Assembly: GCF_014236795.1 (NCBI RefSeq)
Contig: NZ_CP049017.1
Location: 2,830,001-2,894,000 of the forward strand
Length of the DNA: 64,000 bases
Direction: 5' to 3'
Source: Xanthomonas theicola
GTDB lineage: Bacteria > Pseudomonadota > Gammaproteobacteria > Xanthomonadales > Xanthomonadaceae
Part shown: one piece after another, positions 37,901-46,801 of the stretch
Layout of the letters: each line of letters opens with the position of its first letter
Position numbering within the stretch: the first letter of the stretch is position 1
The notes under the pieces: model-generated
Databases searched by the model: none
Seen by the model: only the letters and a program-made list of their open reading frames with translations
What the model was told of the DNA's origin: nothing
Program-made: the position numbers and the translations under genes

Positions 37901-38530
37901 GAAGTGCGCGAACTGGTCGGCTGCGACCTGAGCGCGCTGGAAAAGATCTGCGCGCAATCCGGCGGCGGACGCGGCGGTGGCGGCGACGGCGAAAAACGCG
38001 CCTGGCGCCCGGAAACCAGCGCGATCCTCGCCGGCCAGGTGGTCGGGGTGCGGCGCAAGGGCGACAGCCAGGTGTTCGTGCAGCTCGAGGACGGCCGCGG
38101 CCGGGTCGAGTGCAGCGCGTTCACCGACGCCATCGCCGAGTTCGGCCACCTGCTCACCCGCGACCGCATCCTGATCGTCAAGGGCGGCGTGCGCGAGGAC
38201 GAATTCAACGGCGGCTATGCGCTGCGCATCCGCCAGTGCTGGGACTACGAACAGATCTGCACCCACCACGCGCAGCGCCTGTCGCTGCGCCTGGACCTGC
38301 GCCAGCGCAGCACCTGGCCGCGCATCGACGCGCTGCTGGCGCGCCACCGCCCCGGCAAGACGCCGCTGCGCCTGGACCTGCTGCTGCAGTCCGAACAAGG
38401 CGCCGTGGCCGGCATGCTCGACCTCAACGGCAGCCATTCGGTGCGCGTGGACCCACAGCTGCTGGACACCCTGCGCGCCGATCCGGGCGTGTGCGCGGTG
38501 AAGGTGAAATACAGCCCGCCGTGGGCGTAG
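34943..38530 (+). CDS. dnaE: DNA polymerase III alpha subunit
   Basis: Replicative polymerase catalytic subunit. The start MSTSRFAHLHVHTEFSLADS opens the PHP domain. The palm motif PDFDIDF and the PGRGSGAGSLVAWA block are intact. The C-terminal OB-fold and tau-binding regions are present, to 1195 residues, full length. A Gly-rich linker (SGGGRGGGGDGEK) precedes the OB domain. Long out-of-frame ORFs over this gene are GC-driven shadows. It is flanked on both sides by heptamer elements. Confidence 0.97.
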   Translation: MSTSRFAHLHVHTEFSLADSTIRVPEKPDQADPKKAKQANLLSRAVELGLPALAVTDLNNLFALVKFYKAAEGVGIKPIAGADLLIADGTQAPWRLTVLCRDRDGYLSLSRLLTRAWLEGHRNEGGVAIRPEWLQAGSDNLFALAGRDSLAGRLAGEGRHDLAEQQLADWQRIFGDGLHLELTRTGRDGEDAFNRFALHAAGMRGLPVVASNDVRFLYASDFAAHEARVCISSGRVLDDPKRPRDYSDQQYLKSSEEMAALFADIPDAIANTLALAQRCNLQMQLGSYFLPAYPVPDDETLDSWIRSQSRDGLAARLEKNPLAPGKTRQDYVDRLEFELDTIIEMGFPGYFLIVADFIQWGKAQGIPIGPGRGSGAGSLVAWALQITDLDPLPYNLLFERFLNPERVSMPDFDIDFCMDRRDEVIDYVARKYGRDRVSQIITYGTMAAKAVVRDCGRVLGFPYGLVDGVAKLIPNVLGITLKDAMGEGKDSEMASPELIQRYQAEDDVRDLMDLARQLEDLTRNAGKHAGGVVIAPTPLSDFCPLFAEHDVDHLGRNPVTQFDKDDVEQVGLVKFDFLGLRTLTIIDWAVKAINARHARAGVPPVDIAAIPLDDAPTYKGIFASGNTGAVFQFESSGMRRLLKDAKPDRFEDLIALVSLYRPGPMDLIPDFNARKHGQQEIVYPDPRTEAILKDTYGIMVYQEQVMQMAQIVGAYSLGGADLLRRAMGKKVPAEMAKHREIFREGAAKGGVGQAKADEIFDLMEKFAGYGFNKSHAAAYALVSYQTAWLKRHYPAEFMAATLSSDMDNTDKVVGFLDEVRNLGLSVLPPRLNASAYMFAAATADTIQYGLGAIKGVGRGACEAIVAERERGGDYASLLDFCTRVESAKLNKRTLEALINAGAMDGLGSNRATLMLQLPEVMKATEQMARERASGQNSLFGGADASAPALHLDLSESKEWPLGQLLTGERETLGFYLSGHPFDPFREEVRELVGCDLSALEKICAQSGGGRGGGGDGEKRAWRPETSAILAGQVVGVRRKGDSQVFVQLEDGRGRVECSAFTDAIAEFGHLLTRDRILIVKGGVREDEFNGGYALRIRQCWDYEQICTHHAQRLSLRLDLRQRSTWPRIDALLARHRPGKTPLRLDLLLQSEQGAVAGMLDLNGSHSVRVDPQLLDTLRADPGVCAVKVKYSPPWA

Positions 38531-38533
38531 GAG

Positions 38534-38627
38534 CCGGGACTGGGGACCGGGGACTGGGGACCCGGAAGGGCTAAAGGCCGTTGCTTTCGATTTTCCGGGT
38601 CCCCAGTCCCCAGTCCCCAGTCCCGAG
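38534..38627. repeat. Inverted heptamer-repeat element between dnaE and accA
   Basis: Arms 38534-38565 (GGGACTG/GGGACCC units) and 38595-38627 (GGTCCCC/CAGTCCCC units) form a long, nearly perfect inverted repeat with a loop of about 29 bases. It could act as a transcript terminator or processing site, but there is no T-run. Confidence 0.92.
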
Positions 38628-38698
38628 CTTCACTCCCCCCACGGGCCAACCGCATCGGTTCGGCTAAACTCCACCCCTTACGTTCACGACGGCGTCCA

Positions 38699-39658
38699 AT
38701 GAACCCGAACTACCTCGACTTCGAGCAACCCATCGCCGATCTGGAAGCCAAGATCCAGGAACTGCGCAACGCCAGCACCGGCCCGGCAGTCAATGTCGAC
38801 ACCGAAGTGCGGGCCCTGCGGGACAAGCTGCGGGTGCGCACCGCGCAGATCTTCCGAGACCTGTCGTCGTGGCAGATCTCGCAACTGGCGCGGCATCCGC
38901 AGCGCCCGTACACGCTGGACTACATCGACGTGTTCTGCGACGAGTTCCAGGAGCTGGCCGGCGACCGCGCCTTCGCCGACGACAAGGCCATCGTCGGCGG
39001 CCTCGGCCGCATCGACGGGCGTCCGGTGGTCATCATCGGCCACCAGAAGGGCCGCGACACCAAGAGCAAGGTCGCGCGCAACTTCGGCATGCCGCGCCCG
39101 GAGGGCTACCGCAAGGCGCTGCGGCTGATGAAGCTGGCCGAGCGCTTCAAGCTGCCGCTGCTGACCTTCATCGACACCCCCGGCGCCTACCCCGGCATCG
39201 GCGCCGAAGAGCGCGGCCAGAGCGAGGCGATCGCGCGCAACCTGCTGGAGATGGCCGAACTGAAAGTGCCGGTGATCTGCACCGTGATCGGCGAAGGCGG
39301 CTCCGGCGGCGCGCTGGCGATCGGCGTCGGCGACCGCACCTTGATGCTGGAGTACGGCACCTACTCGGTGATCTCGCCGGAAGGCTGCGCCTCGATCCTG
39401 TGGAAGGACGCCGGCAAGGCCAAGGACGCCGCCGAGCAGCTCGGCCTGACCGCCCAGCGCCTGTCCGCGCTGGGCCTGGTCGACAAGGTGGTGCGCGAGC
39501 CGATCGGCGGCGCGCACCGCAACCCCACGCAGATGGCCAGGCGCCTGAAGGCGGTGCTGCTCAACGAACTGGACGCGCTGGACCGGCTGCCGATCGCGCA
39601 ACTGCTGCAGAAGCGCTACGAGCGCCTGCGCGGCTACGGGGCGTACGAAGCGGCCTGA
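38699..39658 (+). CDS. accA: Acetyl-CoA carboxylase carboxyltransferase alpha subunit
   Basis: With AccD, transfers carboxyl from biotin to acetyl-CoA in fatty-acid synthesis. The 319-residue protein starts [20 protein letters not shown]. It contains the crotonase-type oxyanion motifs [15 protein letters not shown] and [18 protein letters not shown]. The order dnaE-accA is conserved. A weak -10 (TAAACT) lies about 25 bases upstream. Confidence 0.97.
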   Translation: MNPNYLDFEQPIADLEAKIQELRNASTGPAVNVDTEVRALRDKLRVRTAQIFRDLSSWQISQLARHPQRPYTLDYIDVFCDEFQELAGDRAFADDKAIVGGLGRIDGRPVVIIGHQKGRDTKSKVARNFGMPRPEGYRKALRLMKLAERFKLPLLTFIDTPGAYPGIGAEERGQSEAIARNLLEMAELKVPVICTVIGEGGSGGALAIGVGDRTLMLEYGTYSVISPEGCASILWKDAGKAKDAAEQLGLTAQRLSALGLVDKVVREPIGGAHRNPTQMARRLKAVLLNELDALDRLPIAQLLQKRYERLRGYGAYEAA

Positions 39659-39750
39659 TCGCAACGACAGGCGAGCGTTGACACACCCCCAAGCCGCACC
39701 GCTTTCGCCCTAGCTGCTCGGGCACGCCATGACCGGATCGGCCAACCCGG

Positions 39751-39775
39751 AATGCCCCGAGTCCCGAGTCCCGTC
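39751..39775. repeat. Short heptamer-repeat fragment before hemJ-like gene end
   Basis: Two GAGTCCC units followed by GTC lie in the gap between accA and the convergent membrane gene. They belong to the family described at 22811 and 32763. Confidence 0.7.
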
Positions 39776-40229
39776 AAAACGGCTTCGCCAGCACCAGCCA
39801 GATCACCAGCAGCAGCGCCACCACCGGCAGTTCGTTGAACAGGCGCAGCGCGCGCGAGGACGGCAGCGCGCGCGCCTGCGCCACGCCCTTGAGCCAGCGC
39901 CCGCTGAACACGTAATAGACCAGCATCAACGCCACCAGGCCCAGCTTGGCGTGCAGCCAGCCGCTGTGGCCGGGCGCGACCATGGTCGGGAAGTCGGGCA
40001 GGACCTTGTAGCCCAGCCACAGCGTCAGCCCCAGCAGCAGCGCCAGGCCGAACATCATGTGGCCGAAACGGTACAGGCGCCGCCCCATCAGCAGCAGCCG
40101 CACCTGCACCTCCGGCTGCCCCGCGCTCTCGGCGACGTTGACCAGGATCCGCGGCAGGTAGAACACCGCCGCCATCCATGCGACCACGAACAACAGGTGC
40201 AGGGACTTGATCCACAGATAGAGTTGCAT
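39774..40229 (-). CDS. hemJ: HemJ-type protoporphyrinogen oxidase (UPF0093 membrane protein)
   Basis: The 151-residue protein has four to five membrane helices. Conserved His11 in KSLHLLFVVAWMAAVFYLPR and a Lys in the HAKLGLVALMLVYY segment are the hallmarks of HemJ, which oxidises protoporphyrinogen IX in many Gram-negative bacteria lacking HemG/HemY. It is transcribed convergently to accA and divergently from the methyltransferase gene. Confidence 0.85.
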   Translation of the reverse strand: MQLYLWIKSLHLLFVVAWMAAVFYLPRILVNVAESAGQPEVQVRLLLMGRRLYRFGHMMFGLALLLGLTLWLGYKVLPDFPTMVAPGHSGWLHAKLGLVALMLVYYVFSGRWLKGVAQARALPSSRALRLFNELPVVALLLVIWLVLAKPF

Positions 40230-40311
40230 GCGCTGGCTCCGGGTCGCTGGCGTAGGATGTCACGCCATTTTCGCCGATTCGCATCGCGCCCGCACGGATC
40301 ACCCAACCCGC

Positions 40312-40917
40312 ATGGACAAACAGTACGACGCCGCCTATTTCCAACGCTGGTATCGCCGCGACGGCATCGGCGACGCCGCGCGTCTGGCGCGCAAGGTCGC
40401 GCTCGCCGTCGCCCAGGCCGAGTACTACCTGGAACGGCCGGTCCGCAACGTGCTCGACATCGGCTGCGGCGAAGGCGCCTGGCGCGCCCCGCTGCTCAAG
40501 CTGCGGCCGAAACTGAGCTACCTGGGCTTCGACAGCAGCGACTACGCGGTGGCGCGCTATGGCCGCCATCGCAACCTGCATCCGGCGCGGTTCGGCGATT
40601 TCGCCTGGCTGCGGCCGTGCGCGCCGGTGGACCTGCTGGTGTGTTCGGACGTGCTGCATTACGTGCCCAGCCGCCAATTGCGCCAGGGCCTGCCGGGCCT
40701 GGCCGAGCTGTGCGGCGGGGTCGCCTTCCTGGAGACCTTCGCCGCCGAGGACGCGTTCGACGGCGACCACGCCGGCTTCCAGCCGCGTGCGGCGCGCTGG
40801 TATCGGCGCCAGTTTGGTGTACTGGGGCTGCGCCCGGTGGGCAGTCATTGCTGGCTGTCGCCAGCGCTGGCGCGGGATGTGGCGGCACTGGAGACGATCG
40901 GTCTGGCGCCCCATTAA
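40312..40917 (+). CDS. Class I SAM-dependent methyltransferase
   Basis: The 201-residue cytoplasmic protein has the SAM-binding motif VLDIGCGEGAW (about residues 45-55), an acidic residue after LGFDSSDYAV, and a motif IV-like LLVCSDVLHYVP. The substrate is unknown; no small-molecule context is given by neighbours. The start MDKQYDAAYFQRWYR lies 82 bases from the divergent hemJ. Confidence 0.8.
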   Translation: MDKQYDAAYFQRWYRRDGIGDAARLARKVALAVAQAEYYLERPVRNVLDIGCGEGAWRAPLLKLRPKLSYLGFDSSDYAVARYGRHRNLHPARFGDFAWLRPCAPVDLLVCSDVLHYVPSRQLRQGLPGLAELCGGVAFLETFAAEDAFDGDHAGFQPRAARWYRRQFGVLGLRPVGSHCWLSPALARDVAALETIGLAPH

Positions 40918-40939
40918 GGTGCAACCACACCGGATAGGC

Positions 40940-40958
40940 TATGCTGCACGGCAGCATA
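40940..40958. promoter_or_regulatory. Inverted repeat in the phaZ promoter region
   Basis: TATGCTGC-ACG-GCAGCATA is a perfect 8-bp inverted repeat 22 bases before the phaZ ATG. It overlaps a possible -10 (TATGCT). It could be an operator or a 5' mRNA hairpin; the cognate regulator is unknown. Confidence 0.45.
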
Positions 40959-40980
40959 CGCGCAGGATGGAAACACCGGC

Positions 40981-42291
40981 ATGCTCTACCAGTGGCACGA
41001 ACTGACCCGCAACCTGCTCGCTCCCTGGGTCCACCAGGCCGCGGCCAACGCCAAGATCTTCTCCGACGCCAATAGTCTGTGGGCCACGCTGCCCGGCGCC
41101 GAGCGCCTGGCCGCCGGCAACGAACTGCTGCATCGGCTCGGCAAGGACTACGAGAAGCCGGCCTGGGCGCTGGACCACGTCGAGGTCGACGGCCATCCGT
41201 TGCCGATCGTTGAGCAGGAAGTGCTGCGCAAGCCGTTCTGCCGCCTGCTGCGCTTCAAGCGCTTCAGCGACGACGCCAAGGTGGTGGCCGCGCTCAAGCG
41301 GCAGCCGGCGGTGCTGGTGGTGGCGCCGCTGTCCGGCCACCACGCCACGCTGCTGCGCGATACCGTGCGCACCCTGCTGCGCGACCACAAGGTCTACGTC
41401 ACCGATTGGATCGACGCGCGCATGGTGCCGCAGCGCGACGGCGACTTCGGCCTGGACGACTACGTCAACTACGTGCAGGAGTTCATCCGCCACATCGGCG
41501 CCGACACGCTGCACGTGATCAGCGTGTGCCAGCCGACCGTGCCGGTGCTGGCCGCGGTGTCGCTGATGGCCGGCCGCGGCGAGACCACGCCGCGCTCGCT
41601 GGTGATGATGGGCGGGCCGATCGACGCGCGCCGCAACCCGACCGAAGTCAACGACCTGGCCACGCGCAATCCGCTGTCCTGGTTCGAGCGCAACGTCATC
41701 CACACCGTGCCGCAGGCATATCCGGGCCATGGCCGCGCGGTGTACCCGGGCTTCCTGCAGCACACCGGGTTCCTGGCGATGAACCCCAGCCGGCACTTCA
41801 TGTCGCACTGGGATTTCTACGCCAACCTGGTCAAGGGCGACCTGCAGGACGTCGAGGCGCATCGCCGCTTCTACGACGAATACAACGCGGTGCTGGACAT
41901 GCCGGCGACCTACTACCTGCACACCATCCGGGTGGTGTTCCAGGAATTCCTGCTGCCGCGCGGGGAGTGGGTGATCGGCGGCGAGCGCGTGGACCCGGCG
42001 GCGATCCGCGACACCGCGCTGCTCAGCATCGAAGGCGAGCTGGACGACATCTCCGGGCTGGGCCAGACCGCCGCCGCGCACGACCTGTGCACCGGCATCG
42101 CCGCGCACCGCCGGCAGCACCTGGAAGTGGAAGGCGCCGGCCACTACGGCATCTTCAGCGGCCGCCGCTGGCGCGACATCGTCTATCCGCAGGTGCGCGG
42201 GTTCATCGCCGCCAACGCGTCCGCCGCCGCGCGCGCGCCGGGCGGCAACGTCACCCCGCTCAAGCGCCGCGGCAGCCGCAAGGCCGGTTGA
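40981..42291 (+). CDS. phaZ: Intracellular polyhydroxybutyrate depolymerase
   Basis: Mobilises stored poly-3-hydroxybutyrate granules. The 436-residue alpha/beta hydrolase has a Cys nucleophile at residue 183 (ISVCQPTVP) in place of Ser, the hallmark of the intracellular PhaZ family. The C-terminal His lies in [14 protein letters not shown]. There is no signal peptide, so it acts in the cytoplasm. No PHB synthase genes lie in the window. Confidence 0.9.
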   Translation: MLYQWHELTRNLLAPWVHQAAANAKIFSDANSLWATLPGAERLAAGNELLHRLGKDYEKPAWALDHVEVDGHPLPIVEQEVLRKPFCRLLRFKRFSDDAKVVAALKRQPAVLVVAPLSGHHATLLRDTVRTLLRDHKVYVTDWIDARMVPQRDGDFGLDDYVNYVQEFIRHIGADTLHVISVCQPTVPVLAAVSLMAGRGETTPRSLVMMGGPIDARRNPTEVNDLATRNPLSWFERNVIHTVPQAYPGHGRAVYPGFLQHTGFLAMNPSRHFMSHWDFYANLVKGDLQDVEAHRRFYDEYNAVLDMPATYYLHTIRVVFQEFLLPRGEWVIGGERVDPAAIRDTALLSIEGELDDISGLGQTAAAHDLCTGIAAHRRQHLEVEGAGHYGIFSGRRWRDIVYPQVRGFIAANASAAARAPGGNVTPLKRRGSRKAG

Positions 42292-42383
42292 GCGGGGTGC
42301 GGCGTGCCGCCGCCCCACGCGGCGGCCATTGGCAGACGCCGCTGCCTGGGCAAGAATCGGTCACCGTCCTGCTGGCTGCCCCC

Positions 42384-43286
42384 ATGTCCCCGCGCCCCGC
42401 CCTGCTCGCCCTCGCACTGCTGTCCGCCACCGCGGCCGCCCCGGCCGCGCCATATCGCAGCCCGCAGCAGATCCTGGACGCGTCCAAGCCCAGCGACTGG
42501 CGCACGCTGGATCCGGCCAACACGCTGTACCTGGACCTGGACACTGGCCGCGTGGTCATCGAACTGGCGCCGGCGTTCGCGCCGGAGCATGTCGGCAACA
42601 TCCGCACCCTGGCCCACGAGCACTTCTGGGACGGCCTGAGCATCTACCGCTCGCAGGACAACTTCGTGGTGCAGTTCGGCGATGCCGACGGCGAGGAGCC
42701 GGGCAAGGCCAGGCCGCTGGGCTCGGCCAAGCGCCACCTGCCCGCCGAATTCCAGCGCGCCGCCAAGGGCCTGGCGTTCCAGGCGCTGCCCGACAGCGAC
42801 GGCTGGGCGCCGCAGGTGGGCTTCGTCGACGGCTTCCCGGCCGCGCGCGACCCCAAGGACGGCAAGGCGTGGCTGGCGCACTGCTATGGCACCCTCGGCG
42901 CCGGCCGCAACAACGCCGAGGACAGCAGCATCGGCGCCGAACTGTACGTGGTCACCGGGCAGTCGCCGCGGCAGCTGGACCGCAACATCACCGTGGTCGG
43001 GCGCGTGGTCAAGGGCATGGAACTGCTCAGCGTGATCCCGCGCGGGCCGGACCCGATGGGCTTCTACGCCAAGCCCGAACAGCGCACGCCGATCCGCGCG
43101 ATCGCGCTCGCCAGCGACGTGCCCGAAGCCGAGCGCACCCCGCTGCAACTGCTGCGTACCGACACCCAGACGTTCCGCGACGTGGCCGAAGCGCGGCGCA
43201 ACCGCCGGGACGATTTCTACAAGCGCCCGGCCGGGCACATCGACCTGTGCAACGTGCCGCTGCCGGTGCGCACGCCGCCGCAGTAG
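42384..43286 (+). CDS. Exported cyclophilin-type peptidyl-prolyl isomerase
   Basis: The 300-residue protein with signal peptide ([20 protein letters not shown]) is followed by a divergent cyclophilin domain: [20 protein letters not shown], the FVVQFGD motif and GTLGAGR...[12 protein letters not shown]. It probably assists folding in the periplasm. The usual active-site Arg/Phe pattern is only partly kept (NFVVQFGD), as in other xanthomonad paralogues. Its 3' end overlaps an antisense open frame by 70 bases. Confidence 0.82.
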   Translation: MSPRPALLALALLSATAAAPAAPYRSPQQILDASKPSDWRTLDPANTLYLDLDTGRVVIELAPAFAPEHVGNIRTLAHEHFWDGLSIYRSQDNFVVQFGDADGEEPGKARPLGSAKRHLPAEFQRAAKGLAFQALPDSDGWAPQVGFVDGFPAARDPKDGKAWLAHCYGTLGAGRNNAEDSSIGAELYVVTGQSPRQLDRNITVVGRVVKGMELLSVIPRGPDPMGFYAKPEQRTPIRAIALASDVPEAERTPLQLLRTDTQTFRDVAEARRNRRDDFYKRPAGHIDLCNVPLPVRTPPQ

Positions 43287-43867
43287 TTCGCCGTCGCGTT
43301 CGCCGGCAGGCGGCGTCGTGCACCGCGTCGGCGCTGCGCCAGGCGCCTAGGCAGGCGCCGCGCCGCGCCGCGGCGTTCGGGTTCGCGCGCGTGCAGGAAG
43401 CGGGTGAACAGTTCGCGCGGCTGCTCCACCGCGCATTCGCTCAGCAGCATGGCGATGTTGCCGCGGTGATAAGCGCCGTGCGCGAGCACGTGGAACAGCA
43501 TTTCCTCGCAGGTCATGCTGCCGGCATCGCCGTCGGTGAAGCGGAACGCCAGCGACTGCTGCAGTGCGGTCGCGTCGAGCCGGGCGATGTACTCGGCATA
43601 CCACCGGTCGGACTGGGCAACGGCCGCGTGCAATGCCTCCAGCGCCGGCGTCTCCGGCGTGTTGCTGGCGGCGAACGCATGCGCCCCGCCGTCCAGATGC
43701 GCGGCAAAGATCCGGTCCACCACGTAGGTGTGGTTCAACAGCCGCATCGCGCGCTGCCGTTGCGCCGGATACGCCGCCGCCTCGATCTGCGCCAGCGCCT
43801 GCAGCGGCTCGGCGTTGGCCCAGGCCTTGAAGGCGAACTGCGATGCGAGCAGGGAGGAAGTCGTTGC
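43217..43867 (-). pseudogene. DinB-family protein, start codon apparently lost
   Basis: The DinB/YfiT-like four-helix fold is recognisable: RLLNHTYVVDRIF and the metal motif HVLAHGAYHRGN with three potential His ligands. The in-frame segment upstream of the first ATG (43747) clearly belongs to the protein (TTSSLLASQFAFKAWANAEP). It is preceded by GCA and then a stop, with no ATG, GTG or TTG at the expected position near 43867. The C-terminus also runs on into a low-complexity Arg-rich tail antisense to the cyclophilin gene, where a TAG lies one frame away. Either ATG 43747 gives a shortened protein or the gene is dead. Confidence 0.65.
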
Positions 43868-43999
43868 CGTGGTCCTTTAGGCCTTGTCGTCGATTCCCGA
43901 ACCGGGCGCGTCATCGCTCGGACGTGGACTAGTGTCCCCCTCCTCGCGCACGCTCGCCACATGCACGCGCAAGCGCGGTACAGCGGGCAATGCCACGCC

Positions 44000-44929
44000 C
44001 TAGCGCGCGCGCTGGCTGAAGGCGACGCTGCCCAGGATCAGCGCACCGGCCACCAGCATGCTCCAGGTCAGCGGCTCGCCCAAGATCGACCAGGCCAGCA
44101 GCGCGCCGAACACCGGAACCAGGTAGGTCACCGTCGACGCGCGCGCCGGGCCGATGCGCTGGATGAGCCGGTAGTACATCAGGAACGCCAGGCCGGTGCA
44201 GACCACGCCCAGCGCGCCGGCGCAAGCCCAGGCGCGTGCCGGCACCGGCGCGGCCGGCCAGTGCGTCCACGCCAGCGGCGCCAGCAGCAGCGCGCTGCAG
44301 CCCAGGGTGGAGGCGGCCGACGCCGCCGGCGGCAGATCGCCCATGTGCCGCTCCACCAGGTTGTAGCCGATGCCATACAGCAGCGAGGCGGTGGCGCCGG
44401 CGAACGCGGCCGGCCCCACGCTCAGCCCGGCCGACGTGCCGGTGGCCAGCACCAGCACGCCGACGAAGCCGACCAACAGCGCGACCGCGCGCCGCGCACC
44501 GATCCGCTCGCCGAAGAACAGGAACGCGACCAACGCGGTGAACAGCACCGTCATCGCATTGCAGATCGCGCCGATCGCGGCCGGCGCATGTTGCGCGCCC
44601 CAGGCGAACAGCAAAAACGGCAGCGCCGAATTGAGCACGCCGATCGCCACCAGCGCCGGCCAGCGCCGCAGCGGGAAGCGCGCACGCGCCAGCCACAGGA
44701 ACGGCAACAGCACCGCCGCGCCCAGCGCCAGACGCAGTTCCACCAGCGCATAGGCGCCGAATTGCGGCGCGGCTACGCGCATGAACAGGAACGAGCAGCC
44801 CCAGACGATACCGAGCAACAGCAGTTCCAGCGGGGTGCGCCAGTCGCGCACCAGCGGCGCCGGAGGGGCGTCGGCCGGATCGGCGGACGCGGGGTCGGCT
44901 GCATTCACCGTGCTGTCTCCTGTGTTCAT
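44000..44929 (-). CDS. EamA/DMT-family metabolite exporter
   Basis: The 309-residue protein has ten predicted membrane helices in two EamA repeats, e.g. ELLLLGIVWGCSFLFMRVA in the first and GALGVVCTGLAFLMYYRLIQ in the second. Such proteins export amino acids or other metabolites; the substrate cannot be told. The start MNTGDSTVN was preferred over upstream in-frame codons. It is divergent from a LysR regulator across 224 bases, which commonly means direct regulation. Confidence 0.85.
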   Translation of the reverse strand: MNTGDSTVNAADPASADPADAPPAPLVRDWRTPLELLLLGIVWGCSFLFMRVAAPQFGAYALVELRLALGAAVLLPFLWLARARFPLRRWPALVAIGVLNSALPFLLFAWGAQHAPAAIGAICNAMTVLFTALVAFLFFGERIGARRAVALLVGFVGVLVLATGTSAGLSVGPAAFAGATASLLYGIGYNLVERHMGDLPPAASAASTLGCSALLLAPLAWTHWPAAPVPARAWACAGALGVVCTGLAFLMYYRLIQRIGPARASTVTYLVPVFGALLAWSILGEPLTWSMLVAGALILGSVAFSQRAR

Positions 44930-45153
44930 CGTGGCGGGTTGCGGTGGTCGTGGCGGTTGCGTCGTCGTGCCGACGTCGGCGACGCGCGCCGCTTGCGCCG
45001 GCATGGCGCGGCGATTGCCGGATGCACCGGGCCGGCCTCGCCGGCGCCGGGCCGGCCGCCTATCCTGCGCATGGCTGCCAGGATCTCCCGCCACAGCAAT
45101 GTCCACAAGCGTGTGATATCGTCGCGAGCCACAAATCTGCCGCGTGCCTGGCG

Positions 45154-46095
45154 ATGCAACTGCGCCCTGCCCTGCTGCCCGCGCTCGGCGTGTTCGCCGT
45201 CGCGGCGCGCCACCAGAACTTCGCCCACGCGGCGGTGGAGCTGCACCTCACCGCCAGCGCGGTCAGCCACCATGTGCGCAAGCTGGAGGCGCTGCTCGGC
45301 GCCACGCTGTTCCAGCGCCATGCGCGCGGGGTCAAGCTCACCGCCGAGGGCCGGCAGCTGGCCGACGCGGCCAGCGCGGCATTGGCCGATATCGCGGCCG
45401 TGGCCGGCAACCTGCATCCGCAGGCCGATACCGCGCCGCTGCGCATCACCACGCTGCGGTCGCTGTCCTATTGCTGGCTGCTGCCGCGGCTGCCGCGCTT
45501 CTGCCAGGCGCATCCGCACGTGCGCCTGGATCTCCAGACCGACGCCGCGTTCTCGCGCTTCGAGGAAGGCGGGCCGGATCTGGGCATCCGCTACGGCCAG
45601 GGCGCGTGGCCCGGGCTGACCTCGCACCATCTGATGGACGACGCACTGTTCCCGGTGGCATCGCCGGCGCTGCCGCAACTGGCCGCGCTGCGCCATCCCG
45701 AGCAGATCGCGCAGTTGCCGTTGCTCAGCGACATGTCGCCGCAGGGCTGGCGCGACTGGTTTCGCGCCGCCGCGGTGCGCGGCGTGCGGCTGCCGCCGAT
45801 GCACACGTTCAACGACAGCACCGACGCGATGCGCGCGGCGGTCTATGGCGTCGGCGCGGTGCTGGCGCGCAAGCACATCGCCCAGCCGTATCTGCAGCGC
45901 TACGAACTGGTGCGCCTGCCCGGCCCGGCACTGAAGGCGCGCTATTCCTACTACATCGTGCATCCCGGCCACCGCCTGCCCAGCCCGGCGGCCAGCCAGT
46001 TCATCGACTGGCTCAAGCGCGAAGCGCTGGACGAACGCACGCCGCTGCCGGCACTGCCTGCGGAACTGCTCGGGCTGCCGCCCCGCGCAGACTAG
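45154..46095 (+). CDS. LysR-family regulator (GcvA-like)
   Basis: The 313-residue protein has an N-terminal winged helix (FAVAARHQNFAHAAVELHLTASAVS...) and a LysR substrate domain of the GcvA group. The RFEEGGPDLGIRYGQGAWPG segment is typical. It probably controls the divergent EamA exporter. The shared 224-base gap contains several T-N11-A candidates, none outstanding. Confidence 0.87.
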   Translation: MQLRPALLPALGVFAVAARHQNFAHAAVELHLTASAVSHHVRKLEALLGATLFQRHARGVKLTAEGRQLADAASAALADIAAVAGNLHPQADTAPLRITTLRSLSYCWLLPRLPRFCQAHPHVRLDLQTDAAFSRFEEGGPDLGIRYGQGAWPGLTSHHLMDDALFPVASPALPQLAALRHPEQIAQLPLLSDMSPQGWRDWFRAAAVRGVRLPPMHTFNDSTDAMRAAVYGVGAVLARKHIAQPYLQRYELVRLPGPALKARYSYYIVHPGHRLPSPAASQFIDWLKREALDERTPLPALPAELLGLPPRAD

Positions 46096-46115
46096 CGGCC
46101 AGGCCAGGGCGGCTC

Positions 46116-46140
46116 GCATAGAAGCGGCTTCAGTCGCGAC
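46116..46140. repeat. Single decayed REP unit
   Basis: GAAGCGGCTTCAGTCGCGAC matches one arm of the 3621-3742 element with two changes; no partner arm is nearby. Confidence 0.65.
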
Positions 46141-46309
46141 CGGGCATGCCGCCGCCAGCGGCCGCGATCGGACGTCGCTGCTCCGCGCGCCAGCATCGGC
46201 CGGCCGGTGCATGGTGCTGGTGCCGCCCGAGCGCGCACAGCCCAGGATTCGTCACCTCGCCTTAGCCGCCGCCTGCCTAGCCTGGGGCTTTCCACCCAGA
46301 GGAAGGCCC

Positions 46310-46603
46310 ATGCCCCTGCTCCGCATCCGCATCACCGGCGGCGAGGACGACGCCCGCGCCATCATCAATCTGCTCGGCAGCCTGGAAGGCATTGAGCACG
46401 TCGAGGAAATCGACGACCTGATGAGCCATATGGACGACGACGATTCCAGTTCCGCCGGACTGCCCGACGACCAGGGTCCGGGCACCCACGAAGTCGAGAT
46501 CGAAGCCGGCAACGCGGCCACCGCGCAGAAGGTGCGCGAGGCGGTGGAGGCGCTGGCCTTCGACCTGGAAGTGATCGTGGAGTTCGAACAGGACGAAGGC
46601 TAG
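46310..46603 (+). CDS. Small acidic protein of unknown function
   Basis: The 97-residue protein starts MPLLRIRITGGEDDARAI and has AGAGGA-like ribosome sequence before the ATG. The beginning and end (RIRITG... EVEIEAG... VIVEFEQDEG) suggest two beta-alpha-beta units as in ferredoxin-like or ACT folds. Between them is an Asp-rich loop (DLMSHMDDDDSSS). Strong third-position GC and clean boundaries support a real gene. I do not recognise the family. Confidence 0.65.
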   Translation: MPLLRIRITGGEDDARAIINLLGSLEGIEHVEEIDDLMSHMDDDDSSSAGLPDDQGPGTHEVEIEAGNAATAQKVREAVEALAFDLEVIVEFEQDEG

Positions 46604-46801
46604 GACGCCTGCGTCCAGCGTCTGCGGGGCGCGCGAGCGGCGCCGCCGCACCGGCTCGGTTGCCTGGCTGGTCGCGGCGCGCCCGGGCGTCGCCCGCGAC
46701 CGGCCACCAAGCCACACCTGCCGGCAGATCGCGACCCACGGCAGGTGCATGCGCTGGCGCCGCCACCTATGCTTGGCGATCCCTCCACAACAGGAACCCC
46801 G

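Noticed and set aside
35221..38574. Long frames overlapping dnaE in other phases and on the other strand
   Set aside because: dnaE reads perfectly through the whole region; the alternatives are GC-driven.
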